Part shown: positions 37,401 to 49,611 of the stretch, piece by piece | Layout of the letters: the number at the start of each line of letters is the position of its first letter | Numbering within the stretch: position 1 is the stretch's first letter | Assembly: GCF_023101765.2 (NCBI RefSeq) | Contig: NC_064219.1 | Coordinates: 8,845,774 to 8,909,773 of the forward strand | From: Spodoptera frugiperda | Lineage: Eukaryota > Arthropoda > Insecta > Lepidoptera > Noctuidae | Length of the DNA stretch: 64,000 nt | Direction of reading: 5' to 3' | Made by a program: the position numbers and the translations under genes | Notes under the pieces: generated by a model | What the model was told of the DNA's origin: nothing | The model's input: only the letters and a program-made list of their open reading frames with translations | Databases searched by the model: none

Positions 37401-40400
37401 GAATAGTAAAATTGTTAATTTATACAAGACAATTTTTTAGATAAATTGAATTGTTTTACCAATGTAAAAAATGTTGCTTATTCACAATCAGTTCTTTGAA
37501 ATCTGATGTTGATGCTTTAGTAAACAAAACATGGTTTTATATATCAAGTTATTCATCTAGTTTTTGCCCACTATATATAGAAATAAATAGTGGGCAAAAA
37601 CTAGCTGAATAACTAGCCAACCAACCAAAGAAATTATAAAAGTACACCTTAACCCTTCAGTACAATAAATATAAATTATTTTACCCCAACATATAAATTA
37701 CTTTAAACCAACTTATTTACCCCTCTCATTACTTATGTCCGCAGTGGTCACATGGTGATGGGAGACTCGTTCAATTCCTCGCTGTTCAAGCAGACATTCC
37801 AGAGAGTCTTCGCCAAAGACCAACGGGGAGACTACAAGATGGCCTTCAATGGAACCTTGGAAGTCAAATGCAGTAGGGAACTTAAAAGTAAGTCTCAAAT
37901 AAACTATTTATTAGGTATTTTTATTAATATTTTGTGAGCTGTAAAACTATGTATGGAAGGATAAAGTTACATAGTAGTATTTAGGATGCCGTAAATATCA
38001 CTAGTACATAATAAACTTAGTCGCTTTCCGCAGTCTGTCTTTATTTATACAAAACTACGCAACGGTTTTTGATGCGGATACAGATTTGTATGTATAATAT
38101 TAATGCGTGTGAAGCTGCAGGCAAAAGCTAGTAATTTCGTGACCTACATTGCGACTGTAATATACATATACATAAAAAGTACTACATGTCGGCACATTTA
38201 CGATTTTATCTAGCTAGTCGATCTACATCAAAATTATTTTATTGTTGATAAAATCTTTTTTGATATCGGTTAATAAACTTCTTGCTATTTTACCATGTAA
38301 CCATGTAATAAAATGAAAGTAGGTCAATTTTCTCACTGATAAATTGTAAACAAGTGTACAAATAAAATGGTGTCCGCGACTTCATTGGTTGAATGACCAC
38401 TTACTTCCAGAAGGGTTTGATTTTTGGGGTCAGGCAAAGTATTATTTACTAAGTAATAGCATTCATATCTGGAATCATCCCTAGCTACAACTAACTATAA
38501 GCATTATTCAATAAGTATTATTCTGGTTTATTCACGTATATTAATGGAGAAAAGCTCTACCAGTTTCGAGTCACAGAGGGACTCATCATGAGCAGCGTGC
38601 GCAGACGCGAAGCCTACTAACTCTGGCTAGGTGTTTTTTAGTTAATTTATCATGTCACACAATAGTTATTATAAAAAAATACTATAATTATTTATTATTA
38701 CACAGTATCGGGAGCGATCGGTTCGTGCGTGTCGCTGAACGTGAAGGGCCCGTGCGTGTCGGACCAGGAGGTCGGCATGGGCAACACCTGCCAGTGGAAG
38801 ATGTGCACCTTCACGCCCAGCACTACTATGGCGATATTCTTTGAGGTATAGCATTTATTTTACTAGAAGTTTAAACAACAGCTCATGGCAGACCCCCTCT
38901 TTTTATAAGTGTGTCTTACTGACTGAAAAACACCTTTTTCCAAAGCTAATAGCATTCATTACATCCTGAGTTTGATATCCAGAAGATATGAAACAAGAAT
39001 TGGTTAGGTGTGAGATGAACATTCTTAATACATACATTACATAGCACTATGATGACTTGACGACACGAAATGTGACTCAAAAGTCAAAACACATAACTGG
39101 GATCACTGTGTGATGCTTAAGTAGTGCCTGTATATCTGTACCCTTATTACGAGTTTGCATTATGTTTTAAGTAATAGAAACCGAAACGCGTCCGGCGCTC
39201 TGATTGGCCAGCTCGAATAAGCCAACCAATCAGAGCGCCGAACGCGCTGCTCGTTTCGATTCATACTAAGGGTACTGTCTATGGCATATCATATGTCTTT
39301 ATATTGCTTATTTTGATACATATTGCTTTCGTATCCACCAGGTCGTGAACCAACACGCCGCAGTGCCGCAGGGCGGGCGCGGCTGTGTGCAGTTCATCAC
39401 GCAGTACCAACACTCCAGCGGACAGCGACGCGTCAGAGTCACCACTATTGCGCGCAAGTAAGAACTAGATACCAAATAAATACTAACGTAAATAAAAAAT
39501 AAAACAAATATACTATAAAAAGGTTCCGTTTCATCATGAAATGAGACAAACCCTCTTGTCCCATCTGTTTCTTTTTGATAAATTCAAAAACCACTGATTA
39601 GAAATGTGTAATTTTTTAATATTTATTCGTTTTTAAGTTATATATGTTACTGGTGATAATCTTGTCTCGCCTGAAACTTACTATAATAAAAGATTTTATT
39701 TTAATTTTAGTTGTGGTTGTCTGTACTCAATTGCAGAAATATTTGTACAGAAAGTTATCAAAATTTCAACCCAACATTTTCAGTATAGCTGTGATGTGCA
39801 ATAAAAATAATGTAGAAGTAATAATTAATGTCTTGCCTTCATCAGTTGGGGCGACGCAGCGGTGAGCCTGCACCATATATCTGCAGGCTTCGACCAGGAA
39901 GCGGCCGCCGTAGTGATGGCTCGTCTCGTGGTCTACCGCGCGGAACTAGAGGACGGGCCCGATGTACTACGCTGGCTCGATCGGATGCTTATCAGATTGG
40001 TAAGAATTCAAAATGTATTTAAAAAAAAAGTCTACTTTAAATGTAAAAACTAGAAGGGTTCGTAAAGGTATGCTTGAAACTGACTTCATCATGAAATAAA
40101 ATGAATTACTTACATAGATAGTATGTGTAAGGCACAGATCAGCTCCGCATTCAAGCAGCATTTAAAGTGAGCTCGATCGCATTCTCGGCCGTCATTGCTC
40201 GAGATCATTCTTACATAGTGGACAGCGATCGAGTTCACTTAGATCTTTCGAATTGAAAGTTTCACAATAGCCAGCTGTACTGTCCTATACTGCATCTTTG
40301 TGTGTATCACAGTGTGTGTGAGTCCGCCGCCATAATTAGAATATTTATAACCAAATATCAATCGTCTTTCATTATTATTAAAGTATATTTTTCTATTTTC

Positions 40401-43400
40401 TCACAGTGTCAGAAGTTCGGTGAATACGGCAAGGACGACCCGAACAGTTTCCGTTTGTCGGAGAACTTCAGCCTGTACCCGCAGTTCATGTACCACCTGC
40501 GACGCTCACAGTTCCTGCAAGTCTTCAACAACTCTCCTGATGAAACCACTTTCTATAGGTAAGGTAGTATTTAACATAAAATTATTATATAATTAATAGG
40601 TATGTACTAGCAAACCTGGCGAACTTCGTTTCTGCACCAATATTTTTCTGCTTTTTTTTGAATTTTCTCACGGAGCCCGAGACCTTTCCAACGAATGCAA
40701 AACCGTGGAAATTGGTTCTTGCGTTCTGGAGTTATAGCGTCAGGAAGGAAAACCCTACTTATTTTATTATTATAGAAGATGTTGGTCACCCTTATACCAA
40801 CTATACCTAATGTGCTCTAACAAGGTGCGGCTGACAGATTCAGTAACGTTTCGTATCACTCTTGAAAGTTGCTGCGATTTAAAAATTATGCCTTAATATT
40901 TTAGCTGTATCACATTCGTATTATGTTAAATCATTCGGATGCGTAGTTAATTAAATTAAAACCAACCGGAATGTTCTAGTATTCAATTAAAATCTAATGA
41001 AATGAAAAATAAAGTAAAGTGTTATGCGTATAACGTAAATCCATAGTCGTGTTTAGTGATGGGATGTACGGCTACGATGGATAGGTAGTCGATGTTTTTT
41101 TAGACATAAAAAACGAAAATCGTGCGTCGTTCAATTATCATTCTTAAAAAACCTTTAATTATGTGGGTAAATCCACTGTAGACGCGGTCTCTCTGCCCAA
41201 ACCACAGTGACATTATCTGAGCAGAAATATGTAGTAGGCATTTTTCTAGACATTTCCGGCGCCATTGATAATGCGTGGTGGTACTATTCCAACATATACA
41301 AACTAATATATCCTTGTTTTCTTCACGGTTCTGTAAAACTGTAACTCTGAAACACCTCAGGGCTCGGTCATAAAATATTTATTTTGACAAGTATATACAC
41401 GTAGTTAGACTGCACAACTAAATAACACACACATTTAATAAAAAAATTCAAGAGAATTAAATGTATGCTGCGAGTATCGATAGCGATAAAAAAAGATTTT
41501 TCTAATGTCCATCCTAAAGAGAGACGTCAACGTCATACTGGCATCTGTCAGCCGCACCTTGTTAGAGCGCACTAGGTACTAATATTAAAGTAATCTTGTT
41601 TGTTTGTTACCTCTTGTCGCTTTGTCTATTCTAGACAGACAAGAGATTAATTTACGAGAGCAAAAACACTGGTAAATGAATACGGGCAAAACCTTGGGTA
41701 AGAACTAGTATCCGATATTTGTCAAAGTAAGGTATTCTTCATTTAATCAAATTACAAAACCATTGCAAATAAAAAATCTTAATTACTAATTTTAAACCCA
41801 CAGGCACATGTTGATGCGCGAGGATCTAACACAGTCTCTCATCATGATCCAGCCGATCCTATACTCGTACAGTTTCGGCGGTCCACCGGAGCCCGTCCTA
41901 CTCGACACGTCTTCCATCCAGCCCGACCGCATCCTACTCATGGATACCTTCTTCCAAATACTTATTTATCATGGAGAGGTAAGATGTTATAAAGTTTTAA
42001 AGATATGTTTTATTTTGTTTGAATGTCGAAAAAGAAGAAAATCCGTCTTCTATCTAGTTCTGTTGTGCGTTTAAATAATGTACAACTCCATTTCAAAGAA
42101 AAAGAAAACTCATAAAAATAATGGATACTATAGAAGTTGTCGTTTTTTAATGTTGAAAAATTCGTTTGTCGACCTAAATATCGACTTTCAATATTGATGT
42201 AGATGATTTTAGCAAGAGTTCAGAACTCACTACTACTATTCTGTATTTATAGTGTAACACTACACTATTCTGAATTTCGCTATACATATCTTTATCATTT
42301 ATGTGATGTCTGATGCTGTATTTATTCGTCAACAGACAATAGCGCAATGGCGTGAGCTGCGCTACCAAGACATGCCTGAGTACGAGAGCTTCGCGCAACT
42401 ACTGCGGGCGCCCGTCGACGACGCGCAGGAGATACTGCAGAGCAGGTTCCCCGTACCGCGCTACATCGACACTGAACACGGTGGCTCACAGGTACAGTGG
42501 CATATTATACTTTATCTTAGTAGAAATAGAGTGTTTATTCCTATGTGTTTTAGTTTTATCATCATCTTAACATAGGTCATTGACTTCCAGACCGGTCGGT
42601 AGGAAGTGACCTGTATTCAACGGCTTTGGATGAAATCTTAAAAACATATGTTTTATGTCTGTAATTTTGCAAGCTTCTACCAGCGGTATTGCCTGTGCTA
42701 TACTTCTGTGCCAATCAAAATCCGGATCCATCAAGCTATATTGACTAGAAGCTTTCGAAAGAAAACGATTGTGTATTTTTAAGTTTTAATAAAATCGCTT
42801 ATGGACCATTAACAATATGTTAGTGGAAGGTTTTAAGACAAACTTATATTGTAAACTATGTGACTACACTATGGTACCTCCATGCTCAGCGGTTGGTCGC
42901 CGGAATCCTTCATATTATTCGCCAACATCTTCTCCAACATGTCGGTCACTTTTTGTTGCGACTTTAGAAAGTTCGTAAAGTGCGTGTCGTCATACCTCGT
43001 TCGTTCCTTCTCCTTTACAATAGGCACCTGATGCCTCGCGGGTATTTCTTCGCAACTGTTTTCTGCCGACAATGATTTAATTTCTTTCCAATTATTTCGT
43101 GGCCAATCCTCAAACCTTTCCAGGTTTTCGTGAAACTTCATTGGTTTGTGTCTCTCATAGTCAGAATAACTTTGACCTCTCGAATTGTGCTGCAATACAT
43201 CCAAATTACCCATGTCACTCTGTTGGCTATGAGGCTGATTATACTCATGTTCAGTTATTCTCCCGTTGTACGGTAGATTCTCAGTGTGGCTCATACTTGA
43301 TGCACGATTTAAATCCTGTAAGTGACTCAAACTGCCCTTGAATCTAGAGTCCATTGGATGAGAGTCGTCGTGGCGAACGTCATCATTGTGTTCATGGTAA

Positions 43401-46400
43401 TACCACGGCTTATCTCTATCCTTAATAAATTTATTCTTGTAAGCAACTCTGTCATCGTGTCTATTGATATTGTCTGCAAATTGTACTTTTGCAAGTTCCG
43501 AATGAGGCATCCGAAAGTTTTCCTCGATACGTTTTTTACTCTCTCGTTGTAGTTCTTGTTTTATTTTCTCATTGGGATCTTGTGTAGTGATCACAACGTG
43601 TTGGTTCATGGCCTTCAAAGGTTTGGATATTTGTATCGCGAGGGGGGCAATCTGGTCATCGTTGGTTTGTATGGTAATGGGCCGGGAGTATACATGTGCT
43701 ATGTATGGTAAGCCTTGCATGTATGGTGCGTTGTTTACCATTTGCTCGTTAAGGTTAGGTGGGCCTTTTACTATGTACGGGTTAAATATTTGCGGATATT
43801 TTTGTGTGACAGGTAGTGTAGGTATTTTCTGTAGTATCGGAGTCGCATTACTCACTGTGGTGGGCTGCGGCGCCTGTGTGGTGGACGTGGTGGTCGTGGT
43901 GGTAGGTTCCTTTATACCTTTTAACTCTTTGAATATTTCCATCAGCTGCTGCATCACTGGGTTCGCCTCAGTGTTTTTCTGCACCGTTGATGATTTTTCT
44001 GCAATGTAACTTAAGTTATTACTGTTGTTTGATGAAATGAATTTACTATTGTAATTGAAAGAGACTTACCAGTCGTGGTTCGCGGGGTAGGTGTAGTGGT
44101 TGTTGTGGAAAGAGTTGTAGAAGAAATCCTCTGAACAGAGACTTCAGTCGTGGTCGTCCCAACAGTGGTGCTAGCCCCAACGCTCCTGATAGTAACACCT
44201 TCCTCTATATCCTTTAGCACGATTTCCTTGACTTTTTCAGCGATCTCTTTGATAACTTTAGGTGATAAAGGTTGAGCCTCTCCAATCGCTCTTACTTTTA
44301 CGATTGGATGTGAACCTGCTGCTGGTTGCGAACTTGTGTCCAGTTGCGCATCTACTGCTCGTAGCGAACCAGGTGCTGGTTGCAAAGCTCGTTGCAAATG
44401 CAAACCTACTAATGGTTGCAAGCCAGCTGCTGGTTGCAAAGCTACTACTGGTTGCATACCTATGACTGGTTCCAAACGCTCTACTGGTTGGAAACCTACT
44501 GCTGGTTGCTGTTCACGATTGGCTACATCTGGCGTCTCACGCCTTTTCACTTGGACCATGGAATCAGCATTATTTTGCCATTTCTTAATGATCGGTGAGT
44601 TAATCCTATGTTGACGATTTTGTGAAACTTTCGTGTTTTCTATTACATGCTGCCGACTACTAGGACCTCCTTTTTTAATTTCATTGTTCATGCTCAGTTC
44701 ATTATTCATGTAACGATAATTTTCTCGTCCTTTTTTATACGCATTTCCTAATTGTCTCCTCTCGATAACCAAATCGTCACCTGACTCTGAACAATCCTTT
44801 TCATTGGATGTAATTTCAAAACGTTTTTTTATTGGGCTGTGTGTATGTGTATGTGTTGAATGCTCGCTTTGTTTCTTCTGTTTTATTGATGGTAGCAAGG
44901 ACTTAAATGTTTTAGGTTGCACATCGCGATAATGGTGCCTTTTTTGTTTTCTCTTATGTTTCTCTATTTCTGCAGATTGTACTTGATTATTAACAATATT
45001 TAAATATTGGGGTTGCTCAGTTCTATGTCCAATTTCTCGTTCGTCATCCGATTTTGCATACCTTCTCTTAGATTTAATTCGTGGTGATTTTTCTTTGATA
45101 TTTTGTGAAGGTCGAGATCGATAATCTTCATCAGACTTTTTTGCATAATCTCCTGTTGGTAAAACGTGATTTGGTTTTTTCGTTGGGAAAACTCGTACTG
45201 GGTCCCATTGTTTCATTGTCACTGGATTATTCTCAACATTTCTCTTTTTCTCTGAGAGTTGTGAGCTGTTTTTTATCTCATTTAAATAGGGAAGGACGTT
45301 ATTTTGTTTGTAACGATCTTTAATTACTGGGTCCTGGTAATGTTTATTTATTCTTTTCTCGGCTTTTTTCGTAGTAGCTTGGCTGTAAGAGATGGTTGAT
45401 GCAAAATTCTCGAAATCCTCTTGGACTCGAAGAAGACGACTGAGAAGTCTAGATGAGTTACTTTCTTTGGTCTGCTTTGCATCAATCGACTTTGTTTCGA
45501 CTCTCGGAATTTGACTGAGTGGCGTTTCCTGTGACTTCTTGTAGTGGTGCGAACTATTATACATTATTTTCAACGGATAGCCTTCAACCGCTTTCAAAAT
45601 AGATTCAAATAACATATTTGAGCGCAAATCATCTTTTGTGAAATTATTTAATTCGTTCATTTGTTTTTTCAAAGATGGTATAATATTTTTAGAATCACGT
45701 GCAATATTTGGTTCTTGAACTTCTTTTTTGGTGTTTTCAACTTTACTCTTAGTTGTATATTCCGTGTGTTCACTTTTAGTTACCGTTTCTATGTAATCTG
45801 CTAGAAGTTTACTGATTAATTCCATTTCTTTTGCGTGTAAGTTTGCGTTCTTTGTTTCTATGTGTAAGGACGCAGTGAAATTCCTCTCTGAGTTCTCGTT
45901 GGGTGCTGATGTCGGTGATAGTGACGGCATTTTCGTGGCAACTGTCCTCGTGTGATGCGTCAATTTGCTCCAAAAATCTAACACGCTCTCCACGTCTGGT
46001 TGATTCTTTACAAACGTAATCTGTAAATCTTTGGCCTCTTCAACGTTCGATACATTTCCCTCGCGATATATTAAAGGTGGGATCTGATATGGTGTCTGTA
46101 CATGATATGGTGTATCGTTTATTGCATTCGTTATGTTAATTTGTGTTTCATCTCTATGGTCTGTGCTATCTTCAGAGTTTTGTGCGAATCGCACATTTAA
46201 TTTCGGATTGATTCCAAGTGAATTTGAATTTTGTTCAGCGCCTTAAAAAAATATAATATTATTGACATTAAAACATTACATAGGTATATTTTCATCGTAC
46301 ATTATGTTGTAAAAAAACTTACGTCTTTCAGAAACTGGTATTTTGAATGCTTCCGTTGGTAATTTGGTTATAGCTACTTCACTTGTTACTTGAATGTTGC

Positions 46401-48817
46401 TATTAATTCGTTTTGTTGTATACGGGTTTGATATACATTCTTGGTGGTGTCTGAAGATGAAATTTCATTATAATATTAAGTACTTTTACTATTGTATGAT
46501 ACAGACTTTTAGAGTATATAAAATATATGAATTCATTTGAAAAATGAATTCATATATGGTGGATAAAGGTAATACATACTCATTGTTCATATCATCGATG
46601 TTGACATTATATCGGCGCAGCTTGGCCAATGTGTTGGCGTCCAGGTCTTCCTTTTGGAGTCCACTCAACAATAACATACACACCACATCTGAAAACTATC
46701 ACAAATTAACTGACTTCGTCACACGAGCCGCGACAAGTGACAAGAGACCTTTACTTTAACACGTTACACGGAAAAGTTTACAAGTATCAACATATTGGGA
46801 GTAATTTCACACGTAGTGATGTTTGTACGTAAAGTTTAAGAGATTTATTATTGGAACCTTTTATCTGGACTACCGTCTGTGGACCCTGGCTGTGTACGAT
46901 TATTTCACTTGTGAACGTACATGTAATTGCTACTGCAGTCAGTATAGTTCGGCACCACATTTCGTTATCGCGCTGAATACTCGATCGTTTCCATTGTTTT
47001 TGCCAACTACGTGCGGCTCGCGGAAAAGAATAGGCAACTGGTGCGCTCACTGATATCTCAGTTGTGAATTGTTTTGCAGGTGGCAACACTACAGTTGTTA
47101 CTATTCTTTCTTTTTTTGTTGTACAAATTGTCCCTCGTTACACGTACTGTGATGAAAATGTGCGAAGTTACAGTGAGAAAAAGGAAGTTACAATAGATTT
47201 CAAATTCAAACTTAAAAATACGTGGCCAAAATTGCCCAATAACCTATGTATCTGTAGATTTGCTTGCTAGAGATACAATTTAGACCCATTTTGTATGGAG
47301 TTACAAGATACTATGCCGTTCGTTGTTGTAATGTACCTCTAAATATTTTTTCAGTGTTCTGAAAGAAATTTTATTAATAATATAATTTATTTGTTTCAGG
47401 CCCGGTTCCTCTTGTCGAAGGTCAACCCTTCACAGACCCATAACAACATGTACGCGTACGGAGGGGTGAGTGACAAAGCTTTAGAAAAAACTAGATATTG
47501 CAAATCACAATAATCTATACTAGTCCTAAATACTTAATTGTTGTTGTACTGTATTGTATTGTAAATGCATGGCGTTCAGCCTTGTTTTTTTTTTTCTAGT
47601 CATTCAAAATTTGCATGGTGTGCCACCATAGAGCATGGTGTGAATTTGATTTTGTTTTTTTTTTGTTCCATCATTGTTATGGCGATATCCAGGCGATGCC
47701 GATTCCATCAGCGGTAGTGACTTTTATTCCTTTTTTTTTAATTGGTGTTGGCTTTCTAATTCTGCGATTTAATTTGTCTAACAGATCTGCTTTAGCTACT
47801 AAGCAGTTTTTTTCGGTCTACCAGACGATCACTAGTCTATTTTAATTATTTTTTTGCGGATTTACTGTAGTAAATTATTATTATCTATCATATTGAACGT
47901 TTAACTTCGATATTTATGCAAATAAAGTTTTATTTATTTTAAAATAGACTAGTGATCGTCATCTTCTGCTTATCTGCTTCCCTTGCAGGTTTTAAATTTG
48001 ATAACGTGGAAATGAAATATATAAAAAAAAAATTACTATATACAAAAATTAATGTTATATCGAACTTCTTTCCTTATTGTTGTTGGTTGCGTTTAATGCC
48101 TGCCAACGTTTGGACCTCGTATCGAGCCGGTCAATAGTTGTCCTACACATTTTCTTTTTATTTAAATTTACAGCGACCCTTCTTTTTTTAAATGGTTTTA
48201 GAACAATTTCTTTTGCATGTTTTGTGTGCGTTTTGATGAAAAATAATAGCTTCTCTATACTAACCATAGGTTAAGAATCTCAGGACGCGAAAGATTATTT
48301 TACTTTATTTATTAATTATAAAAATATTTTTTAATAATGTAAGGTGTTACTGTACTAAACGATGAAATAGAATTATTGATTATAATTTAATTTGAAATGG
48401 CAATATTATACTTACGTAGGTTAGTATGGTAACACCTAACAATAATTAATCGATTATTTTTCAGCTACGGTGTTACAGGTTATTTTAAATTCGATAGATA
48501 TTTTTTAATCCTAACGACAAGTACAATTTGGGTATATTACTGGGTCTTTGTTAAATCTTTGTAGATACAACCTTCCAATAAGATGACCAATGTTTTAGTT
48601 GGTCTTAACAGATATGAATTTAAGGGTATTCCAATATAATAACAAATTAAAATATTTTTCCTATATTCCGGTGGTGGTATTTATCATTAAATTTAGTTAT
48701 TCAAACAACCTCTTTCCACATTAACAGGACGGTGGCGCCCCCGTGCTGACAGACGACGTTTCGCTGCAAGTGTTTATGGAACATTTGAAGAAACTGGCTG
48801 TATCGTCCACAGCCTAA
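34446..48817 (+). CDS. Sec23: Sec23, COPII coat inner-layer subunit and Sar1 GAP
   Basis: Complete gene. Exons: 34446-34724, 35978-36233, 36642-37212, 37745-37887, 38706-38845, 39342-39457, 39846-39999, 40407-40558, 41804-41978, 42336-42491, 47400-47465 and 48728-48817. They sum to 2298 nt (765 aa plus stop), the usual family length, with GT-AG ends and consistent phases throughout. Sec23 pairs with Sec24, activates Sar1 GTP hydrolysis and builds COPII vesicles at ER exit sites. Zinc-finger cysteines are C61, C66, C85 and C88, followed by the trunk domain (from about 127), helical region and C-terminal gelsolin-like domain (about 630 on), ending KKLAVSSTA. Conserved blocks include FGRMVQIHELG, YQHSSGQRR, DRILLMDTFFQILIYHGE and MPRYIDTEHGGSQ-like PRYIDTEHGGSQ. 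Intron 10 contains an antisense nested gene; introns 3, 5, 8 and 11 contain inverted-repeat elements. A CrebA-like site lies upstream. Confidence 0.97.
37547..37614. repeat. 68-nt hairpin in Sec23 intron 3 (pre-miRNA-like or MITE)
   Basis: Two 28-base arms (37547-37574 and 37587-37614) pair with one mismatch around a 12-base loop (atatagaaataa). Size and shape are like an insect pre-miRNA, but the near-perfect stem also fits a tiny fold-back element. Confidence 0.75.
38020..38133 (+). repeat. RTE/LINE-type 3' tail fragment in Sec23 intron 4
   Basis: It contains cgcaacggtttttgatgcgg and gtgaagctgcaggcaaaagc followed by tagt, a 3' tail wording similar to the element at 3712-3862. It is truncated and non-coding. 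Confidence 0.55.
39138..39275. mobile_element. MITE copy 1 (Sec23 intron 5)
   Basis: This element of about 138 bp has outer inverted ends gtacccttattacgag / catactaagggtac and an inner palindrome cggcgctctgattgg ... ccaatcagagcgccg. A second, diverged copy lies at 50073-50224. It is a non-autonomous DNA element and has no ORF. Confidence 0.75.
40165..40240. repeat. Short inverted repeat in Sec23 intron 7
   Basis: The 16-bp arms aagtgagctcgatcgc and gcgatcgagttcactt (one mismatch) are separated by 44 bp. It is probably a small MITE remnant. Confidence 0.5.
40607..40790. repeat. Probable retroelement tail fragment in Sec23 intron 8
   Basis: The wording gtactagcaaacctggcgaa, then cctttccaacgaatgc and tctggagttatagcgtcagg resembles insect LINE 3' regions. 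Family assignment is tentative. Confidence 0.35.
40804..41578. mobile_element. DNA transposon remnant with 36-bp terminal inverted repeats (Sec23 intron 8)
   Basis: The ends 40804-40839 and 41543-41578 are inverted copies with 34 of 36 matches (left end begins tacctaatgtgctctaacaa). The inner sequence is unrelated and has no transposase ORF. A TA at each end may be the target duplication, as in Tc1/mariner-type elements. It is a 775-bp non-autonomous element filling much of intron 8. Confidence 0.75.
42869..46960 (-). CDS. Uncharacterised secreted low-complexity protein, nested antisense in Sec23 intron 10
   Basis: Complete five-exon model: 46960-46921, 46688-46580, 46450-46323, 46241-44070 and 43998-42869. 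The phases join exactly to give 3579 nt, 1192 aa plus stop. Exons 1-2 encode a signal peptide (MWCRTILTAVAITYVV then CMLLLSG). The mature chain is Ser/Thr/Lys/Asn-rich with few cysteines and many dibasic sites (KR, RR, KK), several Asn-X-Ser/Thr sites (NFT, NSS), a hexapeptide repeat at residues about 668-740, and mucin-like Thr runs at about 785-860. I recognise no domain or family. Exon 1 is the least certain piece: donor T/GTACGT at 46920 was chosen because it restores phase and completes the signal peptide; a donor further on is possible. The whole gene lies within the 4.9-kb Sec23 intron, on the opposite strand. It is probably extracellular (cuticle, matrix or silk-like), but that is inference. 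Confidence 0.8.
44298..44517 (-). repeat. 18-bp coding tandem repeat (hexapeptide LQPxxG)
   Basis: About eleven degenerate in-frame copies of an 18-nt unit (ggt ttg caa cca gya gya pattern) encode FQPVER, LEPVIG, MQPVVA, LQPAAG, LQPLVG, LHLQRA, LQPAPG and further decayed units ending SHPIVK. It lies in exon 4 of the nested secreted protein. Confidence 0.85.
46523..46557. repeat. Perfect 16-bp hairpin in nested-gene intron 2
   Basis: Arms atatatgaattcattt and aaatgaattcatatat flank a 3-base loop, just beyond the donor of the nested gene's exon 2. It is short and AT-rich, and may be chance. Confidence 0.5.
47824..47960. mobile_element. Perfect 20-bp inverted repeats bracketing a 97-bp segment (Sec23 intron 11)
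   Basis: Arms gacgatcactagtctatttt (47824-47843) and its exact complement (47941-47960) enclose AT-rich sequence with an AATAAA. It is likely a small MITE. Confidence 0.6.
48342..48437. mobile_element. Small inverted-repeat element (Sec23 intron 11)
   Basis: The 17-bp ends aggtgttactgtactaa and ttagtatggtaacacct pair with two mismatches; total length is 96 bp. This is MITE-like. Confidence 0.5.
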
Positions 48818-49576
48818 AAACAATATGGAGTCTCACTTGCTTCAGAACTGATTGCTATTAGGTTCAAAGTCCTTTATGCATGTTTTAAGTTGTGTGCGAT
48901 TCCGCTGAGTGAAAGAACGCAATAATCAAGCGAAAATAGACTTTATGTACAGTGCAATAACAGTTTACATGGAAAGTATATTTTGCTTACAAGGCGGGGA
49001 AATCGTGCATGAATTTGTCTGACTTTTATAGTGTTATGTATCTATCATAAAGTTATATTATGTATGTACTGATTGTCCCTTTAGTAGATAGGGTATTTGA
49101 CCCATTTATAGTCCGGTTGCATACTCGAATATACTAGGGATATGCTTGATGATAAAATTACTGAACTTTTACCATCACAGTATTATATTCGAAGCCAGAG
49201 TACTTTGGACCTTATCATCTGGAGTTTCAGTCTTTTATCTTATGATTTAGTATATAATCTAATGTTTAAAGTCTGCATGTGTGTGAAGTCTAATAGTATC
49301 AGTTCTGAAAATTATAATACGTCGCGTGGTTATCCAAATTGTTTTTCCAATTAAGTTAAAAATAATTTTCTACTATACAATGTAAATTATATGAAATTAA
49401 AATGTTTATGAAATTCGTCTGTGTTTCATTTTTGTTATATATTTTTATAGTTAATTGCTATACCTATATATTCCTTTTCGGAACTCATCGAATTTTATCT
49501 TTTAACATAAAATGTTTTGCAATTCAGGTAATCTATTCCATAGGTATCAATCACTTTGCAGGATATTTTTCAAAAT

Positions 49577-49582
49577 AATAAA
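49577..49582 (+). terminator. Sec23 poly(A) signal (probable)
   Basis: AATAAA is followed by a GT-rich stretch (ctgtgttgttg), about 760 bases after the Sec23 stop. Other variants nearer the stop could also be used. Confidence 0.5.
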
Positions 49583-49605
49583 ACTGTGTTGTTGTACAAA
49601 AAATA

Positions 49606-49611
49606 TTTATT
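49606..49611 (-). terminator. CHP1 distal poly(A) signal (candidate)
   Basis: TTTATT on the plus strand reads AATAAA on the minus strand, 1.6 kb past the CHP1 stop and 24 bases from the Sec23 signal. Nearer candidates exist around 50.74 kb. Confidence 0.35.

Noticed and set aside
43099..44009. Plus-strand ORFs inside the nested gene
   Set aside because: They are shadows of the minus-strand exons, whose splice phases fit exactly.
47064..47270. 68-codon plus ORF with a signal-like start between the nested gene and Sec23 exon 11
   Set aside because: No splice support and no family match; probably chance.
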